Source: Faecalicatena absiana (GTDB lineage: Bacteria > Bacillota > Bacilli > Lactobacillales > Lactobacillaceae). From it: a stretch of DNA of 64,000 nucleotides. Shown in pieces: positions 7,851-15,706 of the stretch. Each line of letters starts with the position of its first letter. Within the stretch, counting starts at the first letter, position 1. The position numbers and the translations under genes are program-made. The stretch spans positions 540,223 through 604,222 of the forward strand of contig JAEDAG010000001.1 of assembly GCA_017309015.1 (NCBI GenBank). Reading direction: 5' to 3'. The notes below the pieces were generated by a model. The model ran no database searches. It was given only the letters and a program-made list of their open reading frames with translations, and was not told where the DNA came from.

Positions 7851-9206
7851 TTATTTAAAGTTGACAGCCTTCACGTATTGCGGCGCGTTGCTGCTGGTGT
7901 AGCCGATCAGGTAGTAGACCTTGGTCTTCTTGTTGGCCTTGATCTTGACCTGGCTGCCGTAAGTGGTCAGCTTGCGGCCCTTCAGCTGCTTAGGCATAGT
8001 CTGGTCGCGCGCGCCAGTCCGGGTGTAGACCCAGGCATTGTGCTTCAGCTTGCGGCCATAGCCGGTGATGTTCCCGGCTCTGACGTACTTGTTGTTGCCG
8101 TACTTGTAGTACTTCACTTTCTTGATCGTGACGATCCCGCCGTAGATCTTCAAGTAGCTGGTGGCCTTGATCGTCTTGATCTTGGCGTTGCGCTTGCCGG
8201 CTGCGGTGTAGGTGTAGGCATTGCGCATCACCTTCATGGTCTTCACGGTCGCGGCCTGAGAAGCCGGCTTGTTTGATGATGAACTTGAGCTCTTGGATGA
8301 AGCACTCTTTTGGCTTGCAGAAGAGCTGGATGAACTTGATGATGAGCTGGCACTCTTGGACGAAGCCTTAGAAGATGAACTAGAACTTGAAGATGAACTA
8401 GAACTAGAACTTGAAGATGAACTAGAACTTGAAGATGAACTAGAACTTGAAGATGAAGCTTTGGCAGCCGCATTGGTTGAGGTCCCCATCTTGTTGTAGT
8501 AGTAGACGATCAGGCTGTAAAAGTCGTTCATGGAGTAGCCCCACTTGGCAAAGTAGCCGATTGGGTCCCCGTGGTCGGTCCCGCCGAGGTAGTTGGAGAC
8601 GTCAGCGTGGGACCAGATCGTTCCCGTCCCATTGCTGCTGGCCCGGGATGGGGTCAGATTGTAAGCATGCAGCAGGGAGGCAATGTAGTAGGCGTCGTTG
8701 GCGACGCTTTGCACGAACTGCTTGCGGGTGCTGACTTCGCACAGTTCAATCTGGATAAAGCGCTTGTTGGCGATCGCGCCGGCGCCCCACACCCCGTAGT
8801 CCGGAGTCATCAATTGGATGACCTGTTTTTGGTCAACTATCGCGTGCACGTAAGTGTAGGCGCTCGTCCAGTTGTTGTTGAAGTAGCGGCCTTCATCCCA
8901 AGCGCTGGCACCAGGGTCGGCCGTTTCGTGAACGACGATCCCTTCTGGCTTGCCAACGCCGTTGCGGTAGCCAAAGCGGCTGCCGTACTTCTTGCCGTTG
9001 GCCACGCTGTTGAACTGGTTGTAGACCAGGCCCGCGGCCTTGAGCAGCTGATCCAGGTACTTGGTGCCGCTGTACTTGGTCTTCTTGGCCTCACTGTTGA
9101 TTGAAGCGTAGACCTGGCTGGCGCCAATGTTTTGGCTGACTCCGCCAGCAAAGGCCGTCAAAGCCCCGGCAGCGACAATGGTTGACAATAAGCGTTTGAT
9201 TTTCAT
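7851..9206 (-). CDS. secreted N-acetylmuramoyl-L-alanine amidase with Ser-rich linker and SLAP domain
   Basis: A 451-residue exported peptidoglycan hydrolase. A signal peptide (residues 1 to about 34) is followed by an Amidase_2/PGRP domain (about 70-235) with probable zinc ligands His93 (VVHETAD), His200 (WSHADV) and Asp214. A poly-serine linker (about 243-325) leads to a C-terminal SLAP-type wall-binding region (about 325-451) with two lysine/tyrosine-rich repeats. Amidase_2 enzymes cleave between muramic acid and the stem peptide. The Ser linker is encoded in part by a tandem DNA repeat. The gene follows the glucosaminidase gene by 44 bases with no terminator between, so the two wall hydrolases are likely expressed together. 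Confidence 0.9.
   Translation of the reverse strand: MKIKRLLSTIVAAGALTAFAGGVSQNIGASQVYASINSEAKKTKYSGTKYLDQLLKAAGLVYNQFNSVANGKKYGSRFGYRNGVGKPEGIVVHETADPGASAWDEGRYFNNNWTSAYTYVHAIVDQKQVIQLMTPDYGVWGAGAIANKRFIQIELCEVSTRKQFVQSVANDAYYIASLLHAYNLTPSRASSNGTGTIWSHADVSNYLGGTDHGDPIGYFAKWGYSMNDFYSLIVYYYNKMGTSTNAAAKASSSSSSSSSSSSSSSSSSSSSSSSSSSSSKASSKSASSSSSSSSSSASQKSASSKSSSSSSNKPASQAATVKTMKVMRNAYTYTAAGKRNAKIKTIKATSYLKIYGGIVTIKKVKYYKYGNNKYVRAGNITGYGRKLKHNAWVYTRTGARDQTMPKQLKGRKLTTYGSQVKIKANKKTKVYYLIGYTSSNAPQYVKAVNFK
8371..8460 (-). repeat. 18-bp tandem repeat coding the Ser linker
   Basis: Four tandem units start at 8371, 8389, 8413 and 8431. Three are identical 18-mers, one is expanded to 24 bp by an internal six-base duplication, and a partial unit follows. 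Every length is a multiple of three, so copy-number change would lengthen or shorten the serine linker without shifting the frame. Confidence 0.9.
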
Positions 9207-9250
9207 TTAATGTCCTTTCGCTTTACTTATTTATGATTCGAGGCTATGAC

Positions 9251-10474
9251 TTAAAAGTTGCCTTTTCTGACGTATTGGTTCAAGCCAACCACGTAGTAAT
9301 ACTTGCCCTTGATCTTAACCTGCCAGCCGTAAGTCTGGTGCTTGGTCCCCTTCTTCCACTTCTTGGCTGGGGTGTAGCGCTTGCCAGTGCTGTTGTATAG
9401 GTAGGCGTTCTTCTTCAAAGTCCGCTTGGTCCCGTCAAAATTAGTGGCGTTGACGAACTGGTTGGCGCTGGCGGAATTGATCCGGTAGTAGGTCGCACCA
9501 TTCAAAGTTACCGTCCCGTAAGTCACGACCGTCTTGCCGGCCTTCAGGCGCTTGTCCTTGGTCTTTTGGCCATTGCTGTCGTAGACATAGCTGTCGTGCA
9601 TCAGGATCTTGGCTTGGCCAGCGGACGTTTGGGCGTCAGCTGCGTTGCCCGCTGGAGCTTGGGAGCTGCCAGTCGTCAAGGCATCCCCGTTAACCCAGCC
9701 CAGACCCTTGAGGTACATTCTCTTGGCCCCGTTATAGTAGGTAATGGTCTTGGAAACCGTTACGAACCGGCCGGCATTGACGTAGGACTTCTTTGGTGAA
9801 AGCGCGTGGTCAGTTGGGTACAAGTAGGTGGCGCCGGACTTGGCCACTTTGGCCTTGTAGGTCAAAGTCGAGATCATTGGATCGTACTTGGTCAAATTGT
9901 AGTTATTGATGTGGCTGATCAGCTTGCTGGCGTAATTGACGTCAGTCGCGTAGCCGGCAGCCTTGATCGCCTTGGCCGCGGCTGCTGGGCTTGACGCGTT
10001 TTCAATCCAGGTCTTGCGGTAGCGCAGGCCGCCATTGCCAATCGTGTTCCGCATCTTGCGGCCGTAATCATCAAATGAGCCAGTGTAGCTGGAGTACTTT
10101 CTAAATGGCGCGTAGATGTAGTAAACCGCGCCATTTTTGGTCTGTTCCGCGGTCCGGACCGTGTAGCTCGCGCCGCTCCAAGTGCTGTCAGCCTTCATGC
10201 CAAACAGGTTGTGGGCCTGAGTGGCCAGAGTCGAGCCTCCCCAGGCTGATTCCAAGGCTGCTTGCGCCAGCATCAAAGACGGGTAGACTCCATACTTCTT
10301 GCCGGACTTTTCCGCCTGCAAAGCAGTCGCGTTTAAAAAAGCAGTGGTCGTCGTTGAAGCTTGCACTGCTTTGGTTTGCGCGTTATTTGAGAAAGACAGG
10401 TTGTTGGCAACTGGAACAGCGATGGAGGCAAGCATCGCAGCGGTAGCAATTCCAGTGAAAAATCTTCTCTTCAT
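9251..10474 (-). CDS. secreted GH73 endo-beta-N-acetylglucosaminidase with SLAP repeats
   Basis: A 407-residue exported enzyme. A signal peptide (1 to about 40) is followed by a glucosaminidase (GH73) domain (about 42-195). The motif LAQAALESAWGGS carries the catalytic Glu75, followed by HNLFGMKA and later FRKYSSYTGSFDDYG. The C-terminal half (about 200-407) consists of SLAP-like wall-binding units of about 60 residues, each starting with an aromatic/lysine-rich strand (for example KNAYLYNSTGKR). It probably trims glycan strands during cell separation. A good promoter precedes the AGGAGG ribosome site. Confidence 0.92.
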   Translation of the reverse strand: MKRRFFTGIATAAMLASIAVPVANNLSFSNNAQTKAVQASTTTTAFLNATALQAEKSGKKYGVYPSLMLAQAALESAWGGSTLATQAHNLFGMKADSTWSGASYTVRTAEQTKNGAVYYIYAPFRKYSSYTGSFDDYGRKMRNTIGNGGLRYRKTWIENASSPAAAAKAIKAAGYATDVNYASKLISHINNYNLTKYDPMISTLTYKAKVAKSGATYLYPTDHALSPKKSYVNAGRFVTVSKTITYYNGAKRMYLKGLGWVNGDALTTGSSQAPAGNAADAQTSAGQAKILMHDSYVYDSNGQKTKDKRLKAGKTVVTYGTVTLNGATYYRINSASANQFVNATNFDGTKRTLKKNAYLYNSTGKRYTPAKKWKKGTKHQTYGWQVKIKGKYYYVVGLNQYVRKGNF

Positions 10475-10509
10475 TAACTTCCTCCTACACTTTTTTCGAT
10501 AACATATTT

Positions 10510-10538
10510 ATTGTATTGGGAATGACTCTTAGATACAA
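10510..10538 (-). promoter_or_regulatory. promoter of the wall-hydrolase pair
   Basis: On the minus strand the -35 TTGTAT (10533-10538) and -10 TACAAT (10510-10515) have a 17-bp spacer. The rest of the 10475-10830 gap holds the terminator of the DUF2922 unit; I see nothing else. Confidence 0.7.
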
Positions 10539-10703
10539 TCGAACGCGCATTCTGTAAAAGAAAAGTAATAATAATTGACTGAAATGCCTAAATTCCAGCG
10601 TTTTCACCCCCTTTTAGGTTTAATAAATTAGCCTCTGTTATGAGAACTGAAAACGGCGCTGGCTGGTCAAGATCATTAAGTTAAGTCAGCGGATAAATTA
10701 AGC

Positions 10704-10732
10704 CAAAAACACTCATCTAAGTTAGATGGGTG
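10704..10732 (-). terminator. terminator of DUF1659/DUF2922 unit
   Basis: A ten-base-pair stem with one G.U pair (10710-10719 with 10723-10732) is followed on the minus strand by UUUUUGG. It lies about 100 bases beyond the DUF2922 stop. Confidence 0.6.
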
Positions 10733-10830
10733 TCCTAAGGCGTTGTGTCTTAACTTAATCTGGCGTTCTTTTTGCCTGATCATTTACTGGCGCTTGCTAG
10801 TCTCAAATGACCAGGCAGCCCAGGATCTGC

Positions 10831-11067
10831 TTAACGAGCAGAATCATCAAACACAGTTGCGACGTTGCGTTCAATGTACTTTGCAGCCACTGGCTCATGA
10901 TAGAGGCTCACTCCTTTTTTGACGAAGACGTCTTCCTTGGCAATGTCAGCCATTGCCCCGCGCACCACGTCTTCGGCAAGATCCTTGACCGCGTTGGGGA
11001 AGCTGATGCTCTTAGTCTTGCCTTCGCTGTTCTTGAAAGTCAGCTGCAGTTCAGTCGTCGTTGTCAT
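10831..11067 (-). CDS. DUF2922 family small protein
   Basis: A 78-residue soluble protein of the DUF2922 type: a beta-strand start (TELQLTFKNSEGKTKSISFPNA), a helix with alternating acidic residues (VKDLAEDVVRGAMADIAKEDVF) and a short C-terminal tail. No catalytic motif is visible. It is the second gene of a pair with the DUF1659 protein upstream, a pairing common in Firmicutes. Its function is unknown. Confidence 0.8.
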   Translation of the reverse strand: MTTTTELQLTFKNSEGKTKSISFPNAVKDLAEDVVRGAMADIAKEDVFVKKGVSLYHEPVAAKYIERNVATVFDDSAR

Positions 11068-11111
11068 GATTTTTCTCTCCTTTAAATAAATTGCTTAATC
11101 TGGCTTGTTCC

Positions 11112-11330
11112 TTATTCACCCTTGTCCACGATCAGGTTCTTCTTTTGAATCAAGGTCAGCATGCCCAGGGAATCGTCCTGCAGCTTGCTGATGGCCTGAC
11201 CCACCTTGACCAGGCTTTCTGGGGTGGCGTCAGTCTTCACGTTGGGCAGGGTCCGGGCGAGCTTGCCGTCCTTGTACTTTTCGGAATTGAAGGTGTATTG
11301 GATGCTTTGGTCAGCTAATTCAAAATTCAT
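11112..11330 (-). CDS. DUF1659 family small protein
   Basis: A 72-residue soluble protein resembling DUF1659: a strand-rich start (MNFELADQSIQYTFNSEKYK), the phrase RTLPNVKTDATPESLVKVGQAISKL and a C-terminal strand. It begins after an AAGGAG site and is followed 44 bases later by the DUF2922 gene. Function is unknown; conservation as a pair suggests the two products act together. Confidence 0.8.
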   Translation of the reverse strand: MNFELADQSIQYTFNSEKYKDGKLARTLPNVKTDATPESLVKVGQAISKLQDDSLGMLTLIQKKNLIVDKGE

Positions 11331-11529
11331 TTTTTTGCTCCTTTTTCTAGCCTGACTGGCAGTGATATGCTTGGTAAGAGGTCTCGCGCGCTTTGTCTTA
11401 CACCCTTAATAACGCTGGATCTGGCCCAAGTGTGCCAGGCTGCCGGGAAAAATTTTCACGCTTTGGCCACTGAAGTTTAAAGATCTATTACAAGATCGCG
11501 GAGTGCCGGCATTAGCTTGGAATCTTTGG

Positions 11530-11535
11530 TATAAT
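11530..11535 (+). promoter_or_regulatory. -10 element
   Basis: A perfect TATAAT lies 27 bases before the start at 11563, followed by an AGGAGGAACA ribosome site. No clear -35 is seen. Confidence 0.5.
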
Positions 11536-11562
11536 TGACCCAACTATTTCAGGAGGAACACA

Positions 11563-12513
11563 ATGAAACGTAAGACACTTTGGACGATCATTGGGATCGT
11601 AGCCGTCGCTGTTTTGGGCGGGGGCTTCTTCTATGCCCAGCATCAATCGTCTCAAAACCATTCCGCGGCTGAAAGCTACCTGACCTACATGAATGAAGGC
11701 AAGCAAGCAGCCAAGTCCAAGAAGTACGCCGCGGCCGCCAGCAAGTTTGCCAGCGCCTATAAGGTCAAGGCCACCAGCGAGGCCAAGCATTGCCAAAGCC
11801 AGGCTGAGAGCCTGCGCGACAGCGTCCACCTGGCCAAGACCAGCACCAAGTACGCCAGCGCCATCTTTTTGGCCCAAAAGGCCAAGAACGAGACTGCCGG
11901 CTATTCAGTCATGACCACCCAGGCCGGCAAGCTGGTCAAGACCTTGAAGAGGGTCAAAGACAACTACGACAGCGAAATCAAGCCGCTGATAAAGAAGGCT
12001 GACTCATCCATGAGCCGCGGCGCCTACTCCGCGGCCGTCTCCACCTACGCCAGCATTCTGGACCTCCCTTACATCAACGAGGTCTACTACGCGAAAGTCC
12101 GCGCTGACGTCAAGGAAGACTTAAAGGAAGCCAAGGAGAAGGCCAAGGACAAAGACCAAGATGAAGACAGCAGCTCCAGCTCTTCCACAAGCTCCAGCAA
12201 AGAATCATCTGCCTCATCTTCCAGCAAGGCTGCTTCCTCAAGCAAGGAAAGCAGCAAGTCCAGCAGCTCCAGCTCTTCCAGCCAGGTTGAAGGGGCCGGC
12301 CAAAGCGTCAACGACCAAGTCGGCGGCCAAACCGTCACTGCCCGCGACGTGCAGCAGATCCGCAACCAGTTGGCAAACCTGGGTGAAGACAGCTCCGGCT
12401 GGAGTCCGCAGGACCTGATCAACCTCTTCCGCTACGCCAACGAGCAAGGGCACACGACGATCGACTCCATCACCAAGGACGACGTCAAGGGCTACTTGTC
12501 GCCAAAGAAATAA
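11563..12513 (+). CDS. membrane-anchored Ser-rich protein of unknown function
   Basis: A 316-residue protein with a short basic start (MKRK), one N-terminal membrane helix (about 5-26, no lipobox cysteine) and an extracytoplasmic part. Residues 35-190 are helical and lysine/alanine-rich with two TPR-like stretches (AAESYLTYMNEGKQAAKSKK; SRGAYSAAVSTYASILD). Residues about 190-245 are an acidic then poly-serine linker. Residues 245-316 form a small conserved-looking domain (VTARDVQQIRNQLANLGED; SPQDLINLFRYANEQGHTTID). This arrangement suggests an exposed protein tethered to the membrane. I do not recognise the C-terminal domain. It has its own terminator. Confidence 0.75.
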   Translation: MKRKTLWTIIGIVAVAVLGGGFFYAQHQSSQNHSAAESYLTYMNEGKQAAKSKKYAAAASKFASAYKVKATSEAKHCQSQAESLRDSVHLAKTSTKYASAIFLAQKAKNETAGYSVMTTQAGKLVKTLKRVKDNYDSEIKPLIKKADSSMSRGAYSAAVSTYASILDLPYINEVYYAKVRADVKEDLKEAKEKAKDKDQDEDSSSSSSTSSSKESSASSSSKAASSSKESSKSSSSSSSSQVEGAGQSVNDQVGGQTVTARDVQQIRNQLANLGEDSSGWSPQDLINLFRYANEQGHTTIDSITKDDVKGYLSPKK

Positions 12514-12526
12514 ATAAGCAAGCAAG

Positions 12527-12576
12527 GCAAGCGCCAAAAACAGCACATCCACAGGCTGTGGCGCTTGCTTTCTTTT
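12527..12576 (+). terminator. terminator
   Basis: Nine-base arms at 12527-12535 and 12560-12568, with an inner ACAGC/GCTGT stem, are followed by TTTCTTTT. Confidence 0.8.
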
Positions 12577-12638
12577 GGCAAAGTAGTTAAAATTATCATT
12601 GACTTTATAGACTTTAATTGAAAAAAGGAGTTACAACT

Positions 12639-13055
12639 TTGGCTGAAGAAGAAAAGAAAAACCAAGAAATTGACGACATGTACAAGATTGTCATGCCTGA
12701 ACCAGAACGGGTAACCATGCCTGCACGCGAAATTCCTGACCAACCTGACTACTTGGTAAACTTTGCCAACTTCTATATCGCTTCTTTCGAACGTGACGAC
12801 TTGGAAATCATCAGCGAATACGATGGTGACGGCCACAACATGGTCAACATCAACCACTACCTGCTGGCTAACCAGCCATTCTCACGCAAGAACCTGGTTA
12901 AGCACGTTTTGATCGACCACGCGCAGAACTTCCAGGCAATCCTTGATGAAATGACCAAGGCCACTGGCGTGGTTCCAGAAGACATGATGACCTACGAAGA
13001 CTGGGAAAACTGGTACGAAGGCCAACGCGCCAAGATTCAAAGCAGCTTGTCCTAA
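12639..13055 (+). CDS. conserved-looking acidic cytoplasmic protein of unknown function
   Basis: A 138-residue protein with TTG start at 12639, chosen because AAGGAG at 12625-12630 is eight bases upstream; the TTG at 12618 in the same frame has no ribosome site. The sequence is acidic and hydrophilic with no membrane segment or signal. The phrase DYLVNFANFYIASFERDDLEIISEYDG (split here across a strand and a helix) and the C-terminal YEDWENWYEGQ are distinctive, but I do not recognise a family. Codon use is that of a well expressed gene. It is monocistronic between two terminators. Confidence 0.7.
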   Translation: MAEEEKKNQEIDDMYKIVMPEPERVTMPAREIPDQPDYLVNFANFYIASFERDDLEIISEYDGDGHNMVNINHYLLANQPFSRKNLVKHVLIDHAQNFQAILDEMTKATGVVPEDMMTYEDWENWYEGQRAKIQSSLS

Positions 13056-13130
13056 GCCAGAGGATCAGACTGATTTGTCTGAATGGCTCTTGCAAGTTGC
13101 CATCAAATATAAGAAAATAAGAGAAAAGAA

Positions 13131-13157
13131 AGAATGTCAGCTGGCATTCTTTTTTTA
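13131..13157 (+). terminator. terminator
   Basis: A near-perfect palindrome at 13131-13150, about ten paired positions including one G.U, is followed by seven Ts. It lies about 75 bases beyond the stop at 13055. Confidence 0.8.
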
Positions 13158-13191
13158 CTTAGTTAAATTTAAACACTGTCTTTAAATTTAT

Positions 13192-13215
13192 CTGTGCCTG
13201 GCACAGGCTTTTTTT
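13192..13215 (+). terminator. terminator-like hairpin in the kup leader
   Basis: A six-base-pair stem (13192-13197 with 13201-13206) and a following run of Ts sit only seven bases before the GAGGAG ribosome site of kup. If the kup promoter lies upstream of it, this is an attenuator. I found no c-di-AMP riboswitch-like sequence here. Confidence 0.5.
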
Positions 13216-13239
13216 AAGTTTGAGGAGTATTCGATTACT

Positions 13240-15312
13240 ATGGAAGTAGAAAACAAACGCAATCGCATGACGGCCGCTGGCCTCTTGATTGCGATCGGGA
13301 TTGTCTATGGCGACATCGGGACCAGTCCCCTGTACGTCATGAAATCCGTAATTGCCGGCAACGGCGGGATCAGCACGGTCGGCCGGGACTTGATCATTGG
13401 GACCATTTCCCTCATCCTATGGACCGTGACCCTGCTGACGACGGTTCAAACCGTGATCATCGCCCTTAAGGCAACCAACCATGGCGAAGGTGGGATCTTC
13501 GCCCTCTACGCTTTGATCAGAAAGCGGGCCGCCTGGCTGGTCTGGCCAGCCTTGATTGGTGGGGCGGCCATCTTGGCCGATGGGACCCTGACCCCGGCCG
13601 TGACGGTTACGACCGCCATTGAAGGTCTGAAAGGGCTGGAATTTGGCAAGGGCAACGTCCCGGTCAGCAACCAGACCATGGTCCTGGTCATCACTATTAT
13701 CATTCTGCTGGTCCTGTTCTCCATTCAGCGGATGGGGACCAGCATTATCGGGAAGACTTTTGGCCCAGTCATGTTCGTCTGGTTCACCTTCCTGGGCGTC
13801 ATGGGGGTCATCAACATCGGCAGCAACTGGTGGATTTTGCAGGCCCTAAACCCTTACTACGCGATCAAGTTGCTCTTTAGTCCTTACAACAAGGCCGGCT
13901 TCGCGATCCTGGGCTCCATCTTCCTGGCTACTACCGGGGCTGAAGCCCTCTACTCCGACGTTGGCCACGTCGGCAAAGGCAACATCATTGGCTCTTGGCC
14001 ATTTGTCTTTGTCTGCCTCTCCCTGAACTACTTCGGGCAAGGGGTTTGGATTCTGAACAACACCCACATGCACTCAGTCAATGAAATCAACCCCTTCTAT
14101 GCCATGATTCCGGAAAACATCCGTCTGGCCGCGATCGTCCTGGCTACCTTAGCCGCGATCATCGCTTCCCAGGCCCTGATCACCGGGTCCTTTACCCTGG
14201 TGGCGGAATCAATCAACCTGAAGTTCCTGCCGCGGATGAACATCCTCTACCCATCTGATGAAAGAGGGCAGATCTACATTCCGGCCATTAACAAGATGCT
14301 GGGGATCACGACCATTGCCCTGGTGCTCTTCTTCAGAACTTCCGCCCACATGGAAGCAGCCTATGGTCTGTCAATTACCATCTCCATGCTGACGACCACC
14401 ATCCTGCTGTACGAATGGCTGGTGCTCAAGCAAGGCCACAACTTGGCCAACCTGATCTTCATGATCTTCTTCAGCACCATCAACATTCTCTTCATGGGGT
14501 CAAGTCTGAGCAAGTTCACTCATGGCGGTTACGTTTCCCTGCTGATCACCCTGCTGATCGCTTCCGTCATGGTCGTTTGGTACTTCGGCAACAAGGTCCG
14601 CGACAAGAACGAATTAGGCAATGCCTACGTCCGCTTGGATGAATACACCGACATGCTGACTGACCTCAGCCATGACGACAACTACCCAACTTACGCTGAC
14701 AACCTGGTTTACATGGCCAAGGTGCAATACAACAAGTTCATCAAGCGGGAGATCATGTACTCCATCCTGGACAAGCGGCCTAAGCGGGCCCGGGCCTACT
14801 GGTTCGTGACGGTCAACGTCACCAACGAGCCATTTACCGCGGAATACGCGATCAACACTTACGGCACCAAGAACGTGATCAACATTCAGCTCTACCTGGG
14901 CTTTAAGAAGCAGACCAGCGTCAACGTTTACTTGCGGCAAATCGTCCACGACCTGATCAAGGACAACACGATTGAACCGCAGCCACAAGAATACACGACC
15001 ACGCCAGGCCGTGACGTCGGCGACTTCAAGTTCGTCATCGTCAACGACGTCATCTCTCCTTCAACCACCTTGACCTCTTACGAGAAGTGGCTGGTTGAAG
15101 CCCGCGTCCGCCTGCAGAACCTGTCGCCAAACCCGGCCCAATGGTTCGGTCTGGAATTCGCGGACACGGTCGTTGAGCGCGTGCCATTGATCCTGGGCAA
15201 GCAGAAGACCAGCCGCATCAAGCGCGTTGCTCCCCGCGACTACAGCAAGACGGCTATCAATACCAACAAGACCGCCAAGCCTAAGAAGCACGGCTTTCTC
15301 AAGAAGAAATAG
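13240..15312 (+). CDS. kup: KUP-family potassium uptake protein
   Basis: A 690-residue K+ transporter of the KUP/HAK/KT family. It opens with the family signature IGIVYGDIGTSPLYVMKS (about 18-35), followed by about 12 membrane helices to residue 455 with landmarks NHGEGGIFALYALIRK, LADGTLTPAVTV and LATTGAEALYSDVGHVG. A cytoplasmic C-terminal domain of about 230 residues ends in a lysine-rich tail. Proton-coupled K+ import is family knowledge. Length is normal for lactobacilli. The ATG at 13240 follows GAGGAG by 12 bases. Confidence 0.96.
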   Translation: MEVENKRNRMTAAGLLIAIGIVYGDIGTSPLYVMKSVIAGNGGISTVGRDLIIGTISLILWTVTLLTTVQTVIIALKATNHGEGGIFALYALIRKRAAWLVWPALIGGAAILADGTLTPAVTVTTAIEGLKGLEFGKGNVPVSNQTMVLVITIIILLVLFSIQRMGTSIIGKTFGPVMFVWFTFLGVMGVINIGSNWWILQALNPYYAIKLLFSPYNKAGFAILGSIFLATTGAEALYSDVGHVGKGNIIGSWPFVFVCLSLNYFGQGVWILNNTHMHSVNEINPFYAMIPENIRLAAIVLATLAAIIASQALITGSFTLVAESINLKFLPRMNILYPSDERGQIYIPAINKMLGITTIALVLFFRTSAHMEAAYGLSITISMLTTTILLYEWLVLKQGHNLANLIFMIFFSTINILFMGSSLSKFTHGGYVSLLITLLIASVMVVWYFGNKVRDKNELGNAYVRLDEYTDMLTDLSHDDNYPTYADNLVYMAKVQYNKFIKREIMYSILDKRPKRARAYWFVTVNVTNEPFTAEYAINTYGTKNVINIQLYLGFKKQTSVNVYLRQIVHDLIKDNTIEPQPQEYTTTPGRDVGDFKFVIVNDVISPSTTLTSYEKWLVEARVRLQNLSPNPAQWFGLEFADTVVERVPLILGKQKTSRIKRVAPRDYSKTAINTNKTAKPKKHGFLKKK

Positions 15313-15346
15313 CTAAAACGCGAATAAGCAAGAGTCTGAGAAAAAA

Positions 15347-15452
15347 GACTCTAACGAATAAAAAAGGCTTCTAGAAGTGAAAAACTTCTGGAAGCCTTTT
15401 TTATTCACAGCAGAGAGCTGCTGCAGCGCAAAAGTACCCAACTGAGGCCGTT
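15347..15452. repeat. dispersed repeat A, copy 1 (also kup terminator)
   Basis: About 95 bases match, in inverted orientation, the segment at 19545-19633. The core is a 15-17 bp stem ending in U-tracts both ways (15359-15402), followed by CAGCAGAGAGCTGCTG. The copy is bracketed by AGAGTCTG-AGAAAAA at 15331-15346 and its inverted form at 15450-15468, like terminal inverted repeats of a ~140 bp MITE. The central hairpin would terminate kup transcription. Confidence 0.75.
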
Positions 15453-15642
15453 TTTCCCAGACTCTTTTCTGCCATCATTTAAGAATTTTTGGCAATTTCT
15501 TCACCAAACTCCACAATTATATTCACAATTTCGCCATATAATTTGCGTACTATATAACCATAGACAGAAGCAAGAAAGCTTCTCCTCTATATCTAAATTT
15601 CTTTTTTATTTTTCTTTCCTCTTACACACAACACACATAACA

Positions 15643-15680
15643 CAAAAAAGCCGTCAGCTCAATTCGAGCTGGCGGCTTTT
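15643..15680 (-). terminator. pepO terminator
   Basis: A 13-bp stem (15648-15660 with 15666-15678) with a five-base loop is followed by a U-tract on the minus strand. The remainder of 15313-15706 is AT-rich; apart from repeat A and this hairpin I see nothing. Confidence 0.85.
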
Positions 15681-15706
15681 GCTTGTCGCTGATTCTTTTT
15701 CCAGTC

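Noticed and set aside
8371..8460. Short repeats as a CRISPR array
   Set aside because: The units are contiguous without spacers and lie in frame in a serine-rich linker.
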